Assembly: GCA_950097015.1 (NCBI GenBank)
Contig: CATNEN010000039.1
Location: forward strand, 14,106,501 to 14,170,500
From: Macrostomum hystrix
Taxonomy: Eukaryota; Platyhelminthes; Macrostomidae
Length of the DNA: 64,000 nucleotides
Reading direction: 5' to 3'
The notes under the pieces are model-generated. The model saw only the letters and a program-made list of their open reading frames with translations. It did no database searches and was not told the DNA's origin. The translations under genes were made by a program, and so were the position numbers. Of the stretch, positions 24,300 to 36,345 are shown piece after piece; the stretch's first letter is position 1, and each line of letters opens with the position of its first letter.

Positions 24300-25368
24300 C
24301 TCCCCTCCTATCTACTCTACTCTTATCTCCTCTACTCTCCTCTCTTATCATCTACTGACATTTACTCTCTTGTCCGGTCCTGTCCTCTCTTGTCCTCTCT
24401 TCTCTTGTCCTGTCCACTCTTGTCCTGCCCTCTCCTGTCCTCTCTTGTCCTGTCCTCTCCTGTCCTGTCCTCTCTTGTCCTATCCTCTCTTGTCCTATCC
24501 TCTCTTGTCCTATCCTCTCTTGTCCTATCCTCTCTTGTCCTATCCTCTCTTGTCCTATCCTCTCTTGTCCTATCCTCTCTTGTCCTTTCCTCTCTTGTCC
24601 TATCCTCTCTTGTCCTATCCTCTCTTGTCCTTTCCTCTCTTGTCCTATCCTTTCTTGTCCTATCCTCTCTTGTCCTTTCCTCTCTTGTCCTATCCTCTCT
24701 TGTCCTATCCTCTCTTGTCCTTTCCTCTCTTGTCCTATCCTTTCTTGTCCTATCCTCTCTTGTCCTATCCTCTCTTGTCCTATCCTCTCTTGTCCTTTCC
24801 TCTCTTGTCCTATCCTCTCTTGTCCTATCCTCTCTTGTCCTATCCTCTCTTGTCCTATCCTCTCTTGTCCTATCCTCTCTTGTCCTATCCTCTCTTGTCC
24901 TATCCTCTCTTGTCCTATCCTCTCTTGTCCTATCCTCTCTTGTCCTATCCTCTCTTGTCCTATCCTCTCTTGTCCTATCCTCTCTTGTCCTATCCTCTCT
25001 TGTCCTATCCTCTCTTGTCCTATCCTTTCTTGTCCTCTCTTGTCCTATCCTCTCTTGTCCTATCCTCTCTTGTCCTATCCTCTCTTGTCCTATCCTCTCT
25101 TGTCCTATCCTCTCTTGTCCTATCCTCTCTTGTCCTATCCTCTCTTGTCCTTTCCTCTCTTGTCCTATCCTCTCTTGTCCTATCCTCTCTTGTCCTATCC
25201 TCTCTTGTCCTATCCTCTCTTGTCCTTTCCTTTCTTGTCCTATCCTCTCTTGTCCTATCCTCTCTTGTCCTTTCCTCTCTTGTCCTATCCTCTCTTGTCC
25301 TCTCTTGTCATGTCCTCTCCACTCTTGTCATGTCCTCTCCACTCTTGTCATGTCCTCTCTTGCTCTGA
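24300..25368. repeat. 15-bp polypyrimidine array (TCTCTTGTCCTATCC)n
   Basis: About 65 copies with TTTCC/TATCC variants. The + strand is almost all pyrimidine apart from one G and one A per unit. The array degenerates at both ends (TCTCTTGTCCTGTCC, then CCACTCTTGTCATGTCC). Confidence 0.96.
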
Positions 25369-25961
25369 ACTGATCTTAAAAACGTTCAGAATAAAAAAAC
25401 TTTTAACCCCGTATGCCATAACTTCTGTAACAATGCCACCAGATCATAATCTTCAAGTCTTGGTGCAATAGGATCTTTGAAAATGAAATTATTTATCGAG
25501 TGCCGCCGTATTTTTCTTAATCAACACCATTAGGCGTCACTCCATTAGTGTGGCAGCTTCTTGTGAGTTAGAATCACATGTTTTTTCTTGCATGCTTTTA
25601 GAAGAAGATGAAAGCTAATCGTGATGGGGGTACGTCATTTCTCTCATTCCTTCGCTCTTTGCTATAGTGATTGAGAAAAAGCTGCTCCAGTCGATGAGCA
25701 CAGATCACAGAGATAGATTAACAACAGCCATTTTTGCTGCTTTTCAAAGAGATGCCCGCAAAGGCGTGAGAGATACTGACTGTGTGCGGCTCTCAAAGCC
25801 TTCTGGTCACGGAAGCAGCGAGCCAGCGGCCTTTGACCCCAAAATCTCGACTGTCAGCCCATCATCACCTGCGCCTGTTCTTGTCTGCTACCGTCTGTGA
25901 TTAGACTTGCATTTTTGCAAAGACGGAATCACGATGCGCTGGGCTGAGGAGACAGACGTGT
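25369..25961. other. unique spacer, nothing recognised
   Basis: Mixed-composition unique sequence with one 77-codon open frame and no recognisable product. Confidence 0.5.
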
Positions 25962-26500
25962 AACCTATCCGCTCCCTACCCATCCGCTCCCTACCCATCC
26001 GCTCCCTACCCATCCGCTCCCTACCGATCCGCTCCCTACCCATCCTCTTCCTACCCATCCGGACACTACCCATCCGCTCCATACCGATCCGTTCCCTACC
26101 AATCCGCTCCCTACCCATCCGCTCCCTACACATCCGCTCGCTACACATCCGCTCCCTACACATCCGCTCCCTACACATCCGCTCCCTACACATCCGCTCC
26201 CTACCCATCCGCTCCCTACCCATCCGCACACTAACGATCCGCTGCCTACCCATCCGCTCCTTACCCATCCACTCCCTAACCGATCCGCTCCCTACCAATC
26301 CGCTCCCTACCGATCCGTTCCCTACCAATCCGCTCCCTACCCATCCGCTCCCTACACATCCGCTCGCTACACATCCGCTCCCTACACATCCGCTCCCTAC
26401 ACATCCGCTCCCTACACATCCGCTCCCTACACATCCGCTCCCTACCCATCCGCTCCCTACCCATCCGCACACTAACGATCCGCTGCCTACCCATCCGCTT
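25962..26500. repeat. 15-bp array (CATCCGCTCCCTACC)n
   Basis: About 36 copies. A block beginning CGATCCGTTCCCTACC recurs about 226 bp apart (26085 and 26311) with the same series of variants, so a roughly 15-unit segment was duplicated as a whole. Shares the word TCCGCTCCC with the arrays at 3.9 and 7.0 kb. Confidence 0.95.
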
Positions 26501-27188
26501 GAGCAGCCGAGCTCATTAAAGACGTCAATTCCGAAATGAAGAGGCCGCTCACTTCCATCTCCCCAGCCTCACAAATCGCGGTATATTGTTATCGAAAGTC
26601 AGAAACGCATTTCCCCGCTAGTTTCTGCAGCAAGGGATTTCACCACACTCTTTCAGTCTCGGAGAAGTTTTCCAAGAATAAATGAAAGAAAACAAATGTC
26701 CATTAAGGAAAAAAAGTGGACGAGAGCCACTTGTTTAACAACTTGATCCCCCGTGTTGAATAATAATGAGCTCTTCAATTTTTTCTGCGTTGCTTTTAAG
26801 CGTTGCGAATTCTTGATTTAGAGGAACAAAAAACGACAAATCCCTGATTTGAGCTGGGGAATCGGTGGTCTATTAGGAGAGGAACAAGCAAAAAATTACT
26901 CGCATTCATCTAATGATTCTCTGCTAGGAGAAGATGAGTTCATTAAATCTTGGAGGAGCTAGGGGAAAGAATGGAATGTTGAGCACACGAGCACGAAAGG
27001 CGGCAGTGAAACAATGCACCACAAGTGGCGTAGGAGGCACAGGCTCTTGGTGGGAGCAGAGAATTAATTGGAGATTTGAGAAGTGGCATAACTGATTACT
27101 CCAGCCACCAATGCCCAAACTGCTTCTCAAATGGGGATCATTATTTTCTCGAGACTTGTTGCAATATTGGATTCCTTCATTCCGCAAC
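26501..27188. other. unique spacer, nothing recognised
   Basis: AT-rich unique sequence with short open frames only. Confidence 0.5.
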
Positions 27189-29515
27189 AATGCTCTATTC
27201 TCTGACACAATCCTCAATTCCCTGACACAAATCCTCTATTCTCTGACACAAATCCTCTATTCTCTGACACAATCCTCAATTCCCTGACACAAATCCTCTA
27301 TTCTCTGACACAATCCTCAATTCCCTGACACAAATCCTCTATTCTCTGACACAAATCCTCTATTCTCTGACACAAATCCTCTATTCTCTGACACAAATCC
27401 TCTATTCTCTGACACAAATCCTCAATTCCCTGACAGACAATCCTCTATTCCCAGACACACAATCCTCTGTTCCCTGACACAATCCTCTATTCTCTGACAC
27501 AAATCCTCTATTCTCTGATACAATCCTCCATTCCCTGACACACAATCCTTAATTCCCTGACAGACAATCCTCTATTCTCTGACACACAATCCTCTATTCT
27601 CTGACACACAATCCTCTATTCCCTGACACACAATCCTCTATTCTCTGACACACAATCCTCTATTCTCTGACACAAATCCTCTATTCTCTGACACAATCCT
27701 CAATTCCCTGACACAAATCCTCTATTCTCTGACACAAATCCTCTATTCTCTGACACAATCCTCAATTCCCTGACACAAATCCTCTATTCTCTGACACAAT
27801 CCTCAATTCCCTGACACAAATCCTCTATTCTCTGACACAAATCCTCTATTCTCTGACACAATCCTCTATTCTCTGACACAAATCCTCTATTCTCTGACAC
27901 AATCCTCAATTCCCTGACACAAATCCTCTATTCTCTGACACACAATCCTCAATTCCCTGACAGACAATCCTCTATTCCCAGACACACAATCCTCTATTCC
28001 CTGACACACAATCCTCTATTCTCTGACACACAATCCTCTATTCCCAGACACACAATCCTCTATTTCCTGGCACACAATCCTCTATTCCCAAACAAAATTC
28101 GCTATTCCCTGACACAATCCTCTATTCCCAGACACACAATCCTCTATTTCCTGGCACACAATCCTCTATTCCCAAACAAAATTCGCTATTCCCTGACACA
28201 ATCCTCTATTATCTGACACAATCCTCTATTCTCTGACACACAATCCTCTATTCCCAGACACACAATCCCCTATTTCCTGACACACAATCCTCTATTCTCT
28301 GACACACAATCCTCTATTCCCTGACACACAATCCTCTATTCTCTGACACACAATCCTCTATTCTCTGACACAAATCCTCTATTCTCTGACACAAATACTC
28401 TATTCTCTGACACAAATCCTCTATTCTCTGACACAAATCCTCAATTCCCTGACAGACAATCCTCTATTCCCAGACACACAATCCTCTGTTCCCTGACACA
28501 ATCCTCTATTTTCTGACACAAATCCTCTATTCTCTGATACAATCCTCCATTCCCTGACACACAATCCTTAATTCCCTGACAGACAATCCTCTATTCTCTG
28601 ACACACAATCCTCTATTCTCTGACACACAATCCTCTATTCCCTGACACACAATCCTCTATTCTCTGACACACAATCCTCTATTCTCTGACACAAATCCTC
28701 TATTCTCTGACACAATCCTCAATTCCCTGACACAAATCCTCTATTCTCTGACACAATCCTCAATTCCCTGACACAAATCCTCTATTCTCTGACACAATCC
28801 TCAATTCCCTGACACAAATCCTCTATTCTCTGACACAAATCCTCTATTCTCTGACACAATCCTCTATTCTCTGACACAAATCCTCTATTCTCTGACACAA
28901 TCCTCAATTCCCTGACACAAATCCTCTATTCTCTGACACACAATCCTCAATTCCCTGACAGACAATCCTCTATTCCCTGACACACAATCCTCTATTCCCT
29001 GACACACAATCCTCTATTCTCTGACACACAATCCTCTATTCCCAGACACACAATCCTCTATTTCCTGGCACACAATCCTCTATTCCCAAACAAAATTCGC
29101 TATTCCCTGACACAATCCTCAATTCCCAGACACACAATCCTCTATTTCCTGACACACAATCCTCTCTTCTCTGACACACAATCCTCTATTTCCTGACACA
29201 CAATCCTCTATTCTCTGACACACAATCCTCTATTTCCTGACACACAATCCTCTATTCTCTGACACACAATCCTCTATTTCCTGACACACAATCCTCTATT
29301 CCCTGACACACAATCCTCTATTCCCTGACACACAATCCTCTATTCTCTGACACACAATCCTCTATTCCCTGACACACAATCCTCTATTCTCTGACACACA
29401 ATCCTCTATTTCCTGGCACACAATCCTCTATTCCCAAACAAAATTCGCTATTCCCTGACACAATCCTCTATTATCTGACACAATCCTCTATTCTCTGACA
29501 CAATCCTCTATTATC
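27189..29515. repeat. large array of ACACAATCCTCTATTCTCTG units
   Basis: About 2.3 kb of 20-23 bp units with CTCTG/CCCTG, ACAAATCC/ACACAATCC and CAGAC variants. A distinctive variant series starting CTCAATTCCCTGACAGAC at 27421 recurs at 28440 with almost the same order, which indicates a higher-order duplication of about 1019 bp. Shares ACACAATCCTC with the gene A intron 2 array. Confidence 0.96.
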
Positions 29516-30235
29516 AGACCACACGTGAGAATCGTTTCCCATTTTACCATGAGAAATATCTTGATGAGAAAATACTGACGTCAATGCTAAATCAAACAGG
29601 CTTGCAAACGGGCTTAGCAACTAGGAATTAGAATCTGCTCAGTGTTGGCGACTATCCATTTTTCCTTTGTCCCGGGATGTTGAATTTATTATGTTTTTCA
29701 TTGGCATTCTCCCTTTGATCCTGCTATGCTCTCTGCACCTCTGTCACTCTCCCACTGAAATGGACAAATGACATCTAGTAGTAACCGAGAAGGATTGTCT
29801 ACTCGCCCAACCGTTATCCCATTTCCCATTTCCCAATCGCTTAAGCCAGTTTTCACCAACATTTATCCCACAGATATTTCATCTCTGTCAGTCAGGTCTT
29901 TGTTCTCGTTTGAGTTGGCTCACAGAAGCAGATAAATTGCTCTAATGCTTTGATATTTATCTCCCTTTTTTAGTGGAGCACGCGATGTGTTTCCGTTCCG
30001 GTTAGCAACTAGCTAAATGACAGGTAGAACTGCAACCAATAATTCCAGACACTCTTTTGATTTAAAACACTGATTTTTCTGAGGTCAACAATACTTAAAG
30101 CGCTTTTTATTTTGCTTTCTTGCAATTTCAACGTCGAAAAAATAGACACTGCCGCTGTTAGTAGCATGTAGTGCAAGCGGATGCATTATGTTGACAATTA
30201 TATTAACCTTCCGTATCCAAAACGAATGCCCGCAT
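29516..30235. other. unique spacer, nothing recognised
   Basis: Unique AT-rich sequence between two arrays. No open frame, RNA gene or element end was recognised. Confidence 0.5.
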
Positions 30236-31440
30236 AAGTTCAACGCACTGCTCAATAAGTTCAACGCACTGCTCAATAAGTTCAACGCACTGCTCAATAA
30301 GTTCAACGCACTGCTCAATAAGTTCAACGCACTGCTCAATAAGTTCAATGACACTGCTCAATAAGTTCAACGCACTGCTCAATAAGTTCAACGCACTGCT
30401 CAATAAGTTCAACGCACTGCTCAATAAGTTCAACGCACTGCTCAATAAGTTCAACGCACTGCTCAATAAGTTCAACGCACTGCTCAATAAGTTCAATGAC
30501 ACTGCTCAATAAATTCAACGCACTGCTCAATAAGTTCAACGCACTGCTCAATAAGTTCAACGCACTGCTCAATAAGTTCAACGCACTGCTCAATAAGTTC
30601 AACGCACTGCTCAATAAGTTCAACGCACTGCTCAATAAGTTCAACGCACTGCTCAATAAGTTCAACGCACTGTTCAATAAGTTCAATGACACTGCTCAAT
30701 AAGTTCAACGCACTGCTCAATAAGTTCAACGCACTGCTCAATAAGTTCAATGACACTGCTCAATAAGTTCAACGCACTGCTCAATAAGTTCAATGACACT
30801 GCTCAATAAGTTCAACGCACTGCTCAATAAGTTCAACGCACTGCTCAATAAGTTCAACGCACTGCTCAATAAGTTCAATGACACTGCTCAATAAGTTCAA
30901 CGCACTGCTCAATAAGTTCAATGACACTGCTCAATAAGTTCAACGCACTGCTCAATAAGTTCAACGCACTGCTCAATAAGTTCAACGCACTGCTCAATAA
31001 GTTCAACGCACTGCTCAATAAGTTCAACGCACTGCTCAATAAGTTCAACGCACTGCTCAATAAGTTCAACGCACTGCTCAATAAGTTCAACGCACTGCTC
31101 AATAAGTTCAACGCACTGCTCAATAAGTTCAATGACACTGCTCAATAAGTTCAACGCACTGCTCAATAAGTTCAACGCACTGCTCAATAAGTTCAACGCA
31201 CTGCTCAATAAGTTCAACACACTGCTCAATAAGTTCAATGACACTGCTCAATAAGTTCAACGCACTGCTCAATAAGTTCAACGCACTGCTCAATAAGTTC
31301 AACGCACTGCTCAATAAGTTCAACACACTGCTCAATAAGTTCAATGACACTGCTCAATAAGTTCAATGACACTGCTCAATAAGTTCAACACACTGCTCAA
31401 TAAGTTCAATGACACTGCTCAATAAGTTCAATGACACTGC
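30236..31440. repeat. 21/22-bp array (TTCAACGCACTGCTCAATAAG)n
   Basis: About 57 copies. A 22-bp variant (TTCAATGACACTGCTCAATA then AG) is interspersed at irregular intervals and shifts the frame each time. This breaks the array into blocks and shows higher-order structure. Confidence 0.96.
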
Positions 31441-31504
31441 TTCTCTTAAAGCGGGCATACAGTTTCGAACTGTATCTAAGAGATTTCAAATCGTGGCTTC
31501 AAAC

Positions 31505-31785
31505 ATGTCTAACAGATGCCAATTGTGTCTAACAGATGCCAATTGTGTCTAACAGACGCCAATTGTGTCTAACAGATGCCAATCGTGTCTAACACGCGCC
31601 AATCGTGTCTAACAGACGCCAATCGTGTCTAACAGACGCCAATCGTGTCTAACAGACGTCACACGTGTCTAACAGATGCCAAGTGTCTAACAGATGCCAA
31701 GTGTCTAACAGACGCCAAATGTGTCTAACACACGCCAATCATGTCTAACAGACGCCAAACGTGTCTAACAGATGCCAGATGTCAA
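31505..31785. repeat. 20-bp array (GTGTCTAACAGATGCCAATC)n
   Basis: About 14 copies with ATGCC/ACGCC variants. Contains the TGTCTAACAG word shared with several other arrays. Confidence 0.94.
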
Positions 31786-32328
31786 CTTACTTAGATTTGC
31801 TAGCCCTGTAACAGTACCATGAAAGGCATGCTTACCTTTGTAGCTCCAGTAGAGAAAATTTATGTTTTTTCGGACTGAAAAAAATCTGGATTTTAAATGA
31901 ATCGAAAGTTCCATTTAGCAAACTTACTTGAAAATATCGCAAGCAGAAAAGTAATAAAACATGCGTATTTATACTGTTATATAAGCAGGTGTGCATGGGT
32001 ACACAACCCTCACCTGCAATGCCCAATTAGCATTCGACTCTAAATAATTATGAAAGTAGTATCATAGAGGCCAGATATTTTAGTTGGCTAAAGCTCAGAG
32101 ATTACAGAGCCCAGGGCACACTTTAAGCTATGCGCGACGCTTATGATTTTTTGCTAATAAAAATTTGCTTTCAACTTATTTTCAGTTTTTTGTCGCCGAA
32201 TTGTATCGAACAGCGACGCTAAACAGATCTGGGGCGAAACCTGCTACGTGAAACACTTCAAACTGCCTTTCTTAGAAATCACTTTTAAGCGCATAATCGT
32301 TTCGTCGAAATCTTGCTGCGTACAGGAA
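31786..32328. other. unique spacer, nothing recognised
   Basis: AT-rich unique sequence. No gene, RNA or element end was seen. Confidence 0.5.
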
Positions 32329-32329
32329 A

Positions 32330-33375
32330 CACTGTCTAACAGAAGAGACAATTGTTTCTTCTTCTAAGAGAAGAAACAATATGTCTAACAGGATGTCTAA
32401 TAGCAGACACTGTGTCTATCAGGAGACAGTTTAACAGAATGTCTAACAGGAGACACTGTCTAACAGCATGTCTAACAGGAGACACTGTCTAACAGCATGT
32501 CTAATAGGAGACACTGTCTAACAGCATGTCTAACAGGAGACACTGTCTAACAGCATGTCTAATAGGAGACACTGTCTAACAGCATGTCTAACAGGAGACA
32601 CTGTCTAACAGCATGTCTAACAGGAGACACTGTCTAACAGCATGTCTAATAGGAGACACTGTCTAACAGCATGTCTAACAGGAGACACTGTCTAACAGCA
32701 TGTCTAACAGGAGACACTGTCTAACAGCATGTCTAACAGGAGACACTGTCTAACAGCATGTCTAATAGGAGACACTGTCTAACAGCATGTCTAATAGGAG
32801 ACACTGTCTAACAGCATGTCTAATAGGAGACACTGTCTAACAGCATGTCTAATAGGAGACACTGTCTAACAGCATGTCTAATAGGAGACACTGTCTAACA
32901 GCATGTCTAACAGGAGACACTGTCTAACAGCATGTCTAATAGGAGACACTGTCTAACAGCATGTCTAACAGGAGACACTGTCTAACAGCATGTCTAACAG
33001 GAGACACTGTCTAACAGCATGTCTAATAGGAGACACTGTCTAACAGCATGTCTAACAGGAGACACTGTCTAACAGCATGTCTAACAGGAGACACTGTCTA
33101 ACAGCATGTCTAACAGGAGACACTGTCTAACAGCATGTCTAATAGGAGACACTGTCTAACAGCATGTCTAACAGGAGACACTGTCTAACAGCATGTCTAA
33201 TAGGAGACACTGTCTAACAGCATGTCTAACAGGAGACACTGTCTAACAGCATGTCTAACAGGATAGACGGTTAAACAGAATGTCTAACAGGATTTCTTAT
33301 AGAAGACACTGTCTAAAAATATATCTAACAGGAGGCACTGTGTCTAACTGTATGTCTAACAGGATATCTAACACG
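32330..33375. repeat. 29-bp array with two TGTCTAACAG words per unit
   Basis: About 33 copies. The unit is TGTCTAACAGCA, then TGTCTAACAGG (or TGTCTAATAGG), then AGACAC, so the shared decamer occurs twice per unit. Degenerate copies flank both ends. Confidence 0.96.
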
Positions 33376-33839
33376 TCTCACAGTATAACAGGCAAAGGGC
33401 TAAATAGTCAAATCTAAACAGTATTCTCATTTAAAAAGGTATTGTATGGGTTTTTTGTTGGTTCTGTTTTCTTACTGTTCCTAATTAAAATTCCAAGAAT
33501 TCGTGCTCCAAAATAGCAGCCACTTCTGCGCAAGAGGGCAATCGTGAAGCATTGTGGCCATGCCGAAGACTTTCAAATCTGGTGGCATTATTAGCGAGTT
33601 CAGGCCGATACTGTTGAAGACACGGCACGGGTGCGCAGATACTAATGAAAGCTTTTTGCACAGCAGAAAAATTTCTTCAAAAATGCAGGTATTGGTAAAT
33701 AACCGCTTGCTATTAGTGATACTTTGTTTGCCTATTATAACCGCGAATTCACTGAAAACTGTGCAAATCAAAGTTATTTTATTTACACCCACACACTTGA
33801 TCTTCATCTAGTGACTTATCACGTGACAATTCACAGTAA
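33376..33839. other. unique spacer, nothing recognised
   Basis: Unique sequence. Two overlapping opposite-strand frames of 85-108 codons (33481-33811) have no recognisable product. Confidence 0.45.
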
Positions 33840-34140
33840 TAAAGTGATATCTCACATTGATCAAATGACATTTTCAAATAGATAACGTGACATTTTCACA
33901 TTGATCACGTGACATTTTCACATTGATCACGTGACTTTTCATATTGATCACGTGACATCTTCACATTGATCACGTGCCATTTCCACATTGATCACGTGAC
34001 ATTTTCACTTTGATCACGTGACATTTTCACATTGATCACGTGACATTTTCACATTGATCACGTGACACTTTCACATTGATCACGTGACACTTTCACATTG
34101 ATCACGTGACACTTTCACATTGATCACTTGACACTTTCCC
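33840..34140. repeat. 22-bp array of E-box palindromes (GATCACGTGACA)
   Basis: About 13 copies of a 22-bp unit, TTGATCACGTGACATTTTCA plus two bases. Most contain the palindrome TCACGTGA, i.e. the canonical E-box CACGTG in the extended context bound by MYC/MAX, USF and TFEB-type bHLH factors in animals. Function as a regulatory element is inference only. Confidence 0.93.
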
Positions 34141-34744
34141 CCTGATTGCACGACGATTCACCTTGCGGCAAGGCGTTGCGTCAGTTTGTTCTGAAATAAA
34201 AAAGCGAAATAAAAAACTCTGCGAACAGTACAGCAGTTACATAACGTTGTAATGACATTGAGTATTACTGTCTAGTTAAGGGATCGGAGATTTGGGATTA
34301 ATACATGAGGATTTGAATTTGGAATTACAGTTCAGGTTGAGGATTGGGGATTAAACAATTATCTTGTCGACGGATCGATGGCGTGGGATACGACTGGTTA
34401 AAGGATTGCAGATTTGGGATTAATCTATTTGGGGGATCGGATTTGCGATTGCTCTAACTGAGGGATCGGAGATTGGAGATCACAGTCTATGTTGCGGGTT
34501 AGGGATTTGGGATAACAATAAAGTTGAGATTTTGGATGAGAGTTTAACTGAGATCAGGGATTTAGGATTTGAGATTAGAGTCTGAAGGCCGACAGGGGTA
34601 AGTCAAAAGTGTTAATTCAATCCTCTTACCTGTTTCTTATTAGCCGTTGCAGTGCCAACATACTCTTTACTTGTTGCGGGAAGTTGTTGCCTGAGTTCGA
34701 TTCCTGCCTCATCGGCCGCTTCCTGAATAAGCGAGTCAACCTGA
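34141..34744. other. spacer with degenerate GGGATT repeats and a B-box-like site
   Basis: Positions 34270-34590 hold a degenerate repeat of GGGATTTGGGATTA-like words. At about 34698 GAGTTCGATTCCTGCC resembles a pol III B box and may be a SINE remnant. No gene was seen. Confidence 0.4.
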
Positions 34745-35143
34745 GTGAGGATCTTGCCATCGTGTATGAGGATCTGGCGTTTGTGTATGAGGATCTGGCG
34801 TTTGTGTATGAGGATCTGGCGTTTGTGTATGAGGATCTGGCGTTTGTGTATGAGGACCTGGCGTTTGTGTATGAGGATCTGGCGTTTGTGTATGAGGATC
34901 TTTCTATCGTGTATGAGGATCAGGCGTTTGTGTATGAGGATCTGGCGTTTGTGTATGAGGATCTGGCGTTTGTGTATGAGAATCTAGCGTGCATTTGTGT
35001 ATGAGGATCTGGCGTTTGTGTATGAGGATCCGGAGTTTGTGTATGAGGATCTGGCGTGCGTTTGTGTATGAGGATCCGGAGTTTGTGTATGAGATCTGGC
35101 GTGCGTTTGTGTATGAGGATCTGGCGCGCGTTTGTGTATGAGG
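34745..35143. repeat. 21-bp array (GTTTGTGTATGAGGATCTGGC)n, left block
   Basis: About 18 copies. The unit (core TTTGTGTATGAGGATCTGGC) has variants with an added GTGC and with ATCCGGA. It runs directly into the LTR start at 35144. The same array resumes at 35933 on the far side of the retrotransposon fragment. Confidence 0.95.
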
Positions 35144-35311
35144 TGTTGTGAATGGCCTATGTGCACACTTGCTCATAGTGTACATATGTAATCAATGTAC
35201 ATGTGAGGTTCAATAATATATATACACGGCTCTCGCTACGCGAGAGAGCACCCTCACCCTTGGTTAACTGGACTTGGCCTCGCCTCGCTTATTTGGCTAG
35301 CAGCCACAACA
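35144..35311 (+). mobile_element. LTR of a Gypsy-type retrotransposon (5' LTR)
   Basis: 168 bp beginning TGTTGTG and ending CACAACA, the TG...CA inverted ends of an LTR. It has a TATATATA promoter-like string near 35217. It is followed after one base by TGGCATCGCAAGC, in the position of a tRNA primer-binding site (which starts TGG). A gag reading frame follows about 140 bp downstream. No 3' LTR is visible in the window. Confidence 0.65.
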
Positions 35312-35454
35312 CTGGCATCGCAAGCAGGGGTTAGAGCAAACCCCCCAAACCAGCGCAGTCCAGCCAATCAACTCACGGCAGCCAGGCCCACTAAGCGACT
35401 TTCGCACTCATACGGCACTCACAACTGCAAGTCAGCCAGTTGAGCCAATCGGAA

Positions 35455-35931
35455 ATGGGTAGCACTGAGAATGCCACAGCGCCAGCACTACGCCTGAACC
35501 TCAGAGAACCTCCACCATTTCTGGACAACCCAGGAACACCTGCAGTTTCGTGGGAAATCTGGGCCGCTGAGTTTGACACCTACCTGCTAGCATCCGGAAT
35601 CGATAGCCTGCAAGAAGCCAGGAAGATTGCGCTGCTCACCCACTGCCTTGGGCGCGAAGGAGTACGAATCTACCGGACTCTCTCGGCTGACCAGGAAACG
35701 GCTCCGACAACACTAACAGCGGCATGCGATCTCCTGAAGCAGCACTTCCAGCCAGCAGTGAGCGTGTAAGCCAAGAGGCACGAATTCCGGAAGTGCGTCC
35801 AGCGAAGCGCCGAAGGCGTGCAAGCCTTTGTGGCAAATCTGCGCCATGCCGCCAAGGACTGCCAGTTTGGAGTCCTCCATGACGACCTCATCCTGGACCA
35901 GCTGATCTTTGGCACCTCGTCCTCACAATGG
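35455..35931 (+). pseudogene. gag fragment of a Gypsy-type LTR retrotransposon
   Basis: The open frame from ATG 35455 has the pattern of the gag capsid region of Ty3/Gypsy elements of the K02A2.6-like type: a Trp-rich WEIWAAEFDTYLLASG helix, then KIALLTHCLGREGVRIYRTL. An in-frame TAA at 35767-35769 interrupts it. The same frame then continues with further gag-like residues to about 35931, where the 21-bp minisatellite begins. Protease, reverse transcriptase and integrase are absent, so the copy is dead. Confidence 0.7.
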
Positions 35932-35932
35932 C

Positions 35933-36345
35933 GTGCGTTTGTGTATGAGGATCCGGAGTTTGTGTATGAGATCTGGCGTGCGTCTGTGTATGAGGATCTG
36001 GCGTGCGTTTGTGTATGAGGATCTGGCGTGCGTTTGTGTATGAGGATCTGGCGTTTGTGTATGAGGATCTGGCGTTTGCGTATGAGGATCCGGCGTTTAT
36101 GTATGAGGATCTGGCGTTTGTGTATGAGGATCTGGCGTTTGTGTATGAGGATCCGGCGTTTGTGTATGAGGATCTGGCGTTTGTGTATGAGGATCTGGCG
36201 TTTGTGTATGAGGATCTTGCCATCGTGTATGAGGATCTGGCGTTTGTGTATGAGGATCTGGCGTTTGTGTATGAGGATCTGGAGTTTGTGTATGAGGATC
36301 TGGCGTTTGTGTATGAGGATTTGCCGTTTGTGAATGAGGATCTGC
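35933..36345. repeat. 21-bp array (GTTTGTGTATGAGGATCTGGC)n, right block
   Basis: About 19 copies of the unit present at 34745-35143, abutting the broken gag. The last units grade into GCCATTTGTGAAATTGGGATC repeats (start GCCATTTGTGAAATTGGG) up to about 36415. Confidence 0.94.

Noticed and set aside
24276-25373. Leu/Ser/Val-rich frame resembling a membrane protein
   Set aside because: Translation of a 15-bp polypyrimidine array; the hydrophobicity is a consequence of the repeat.
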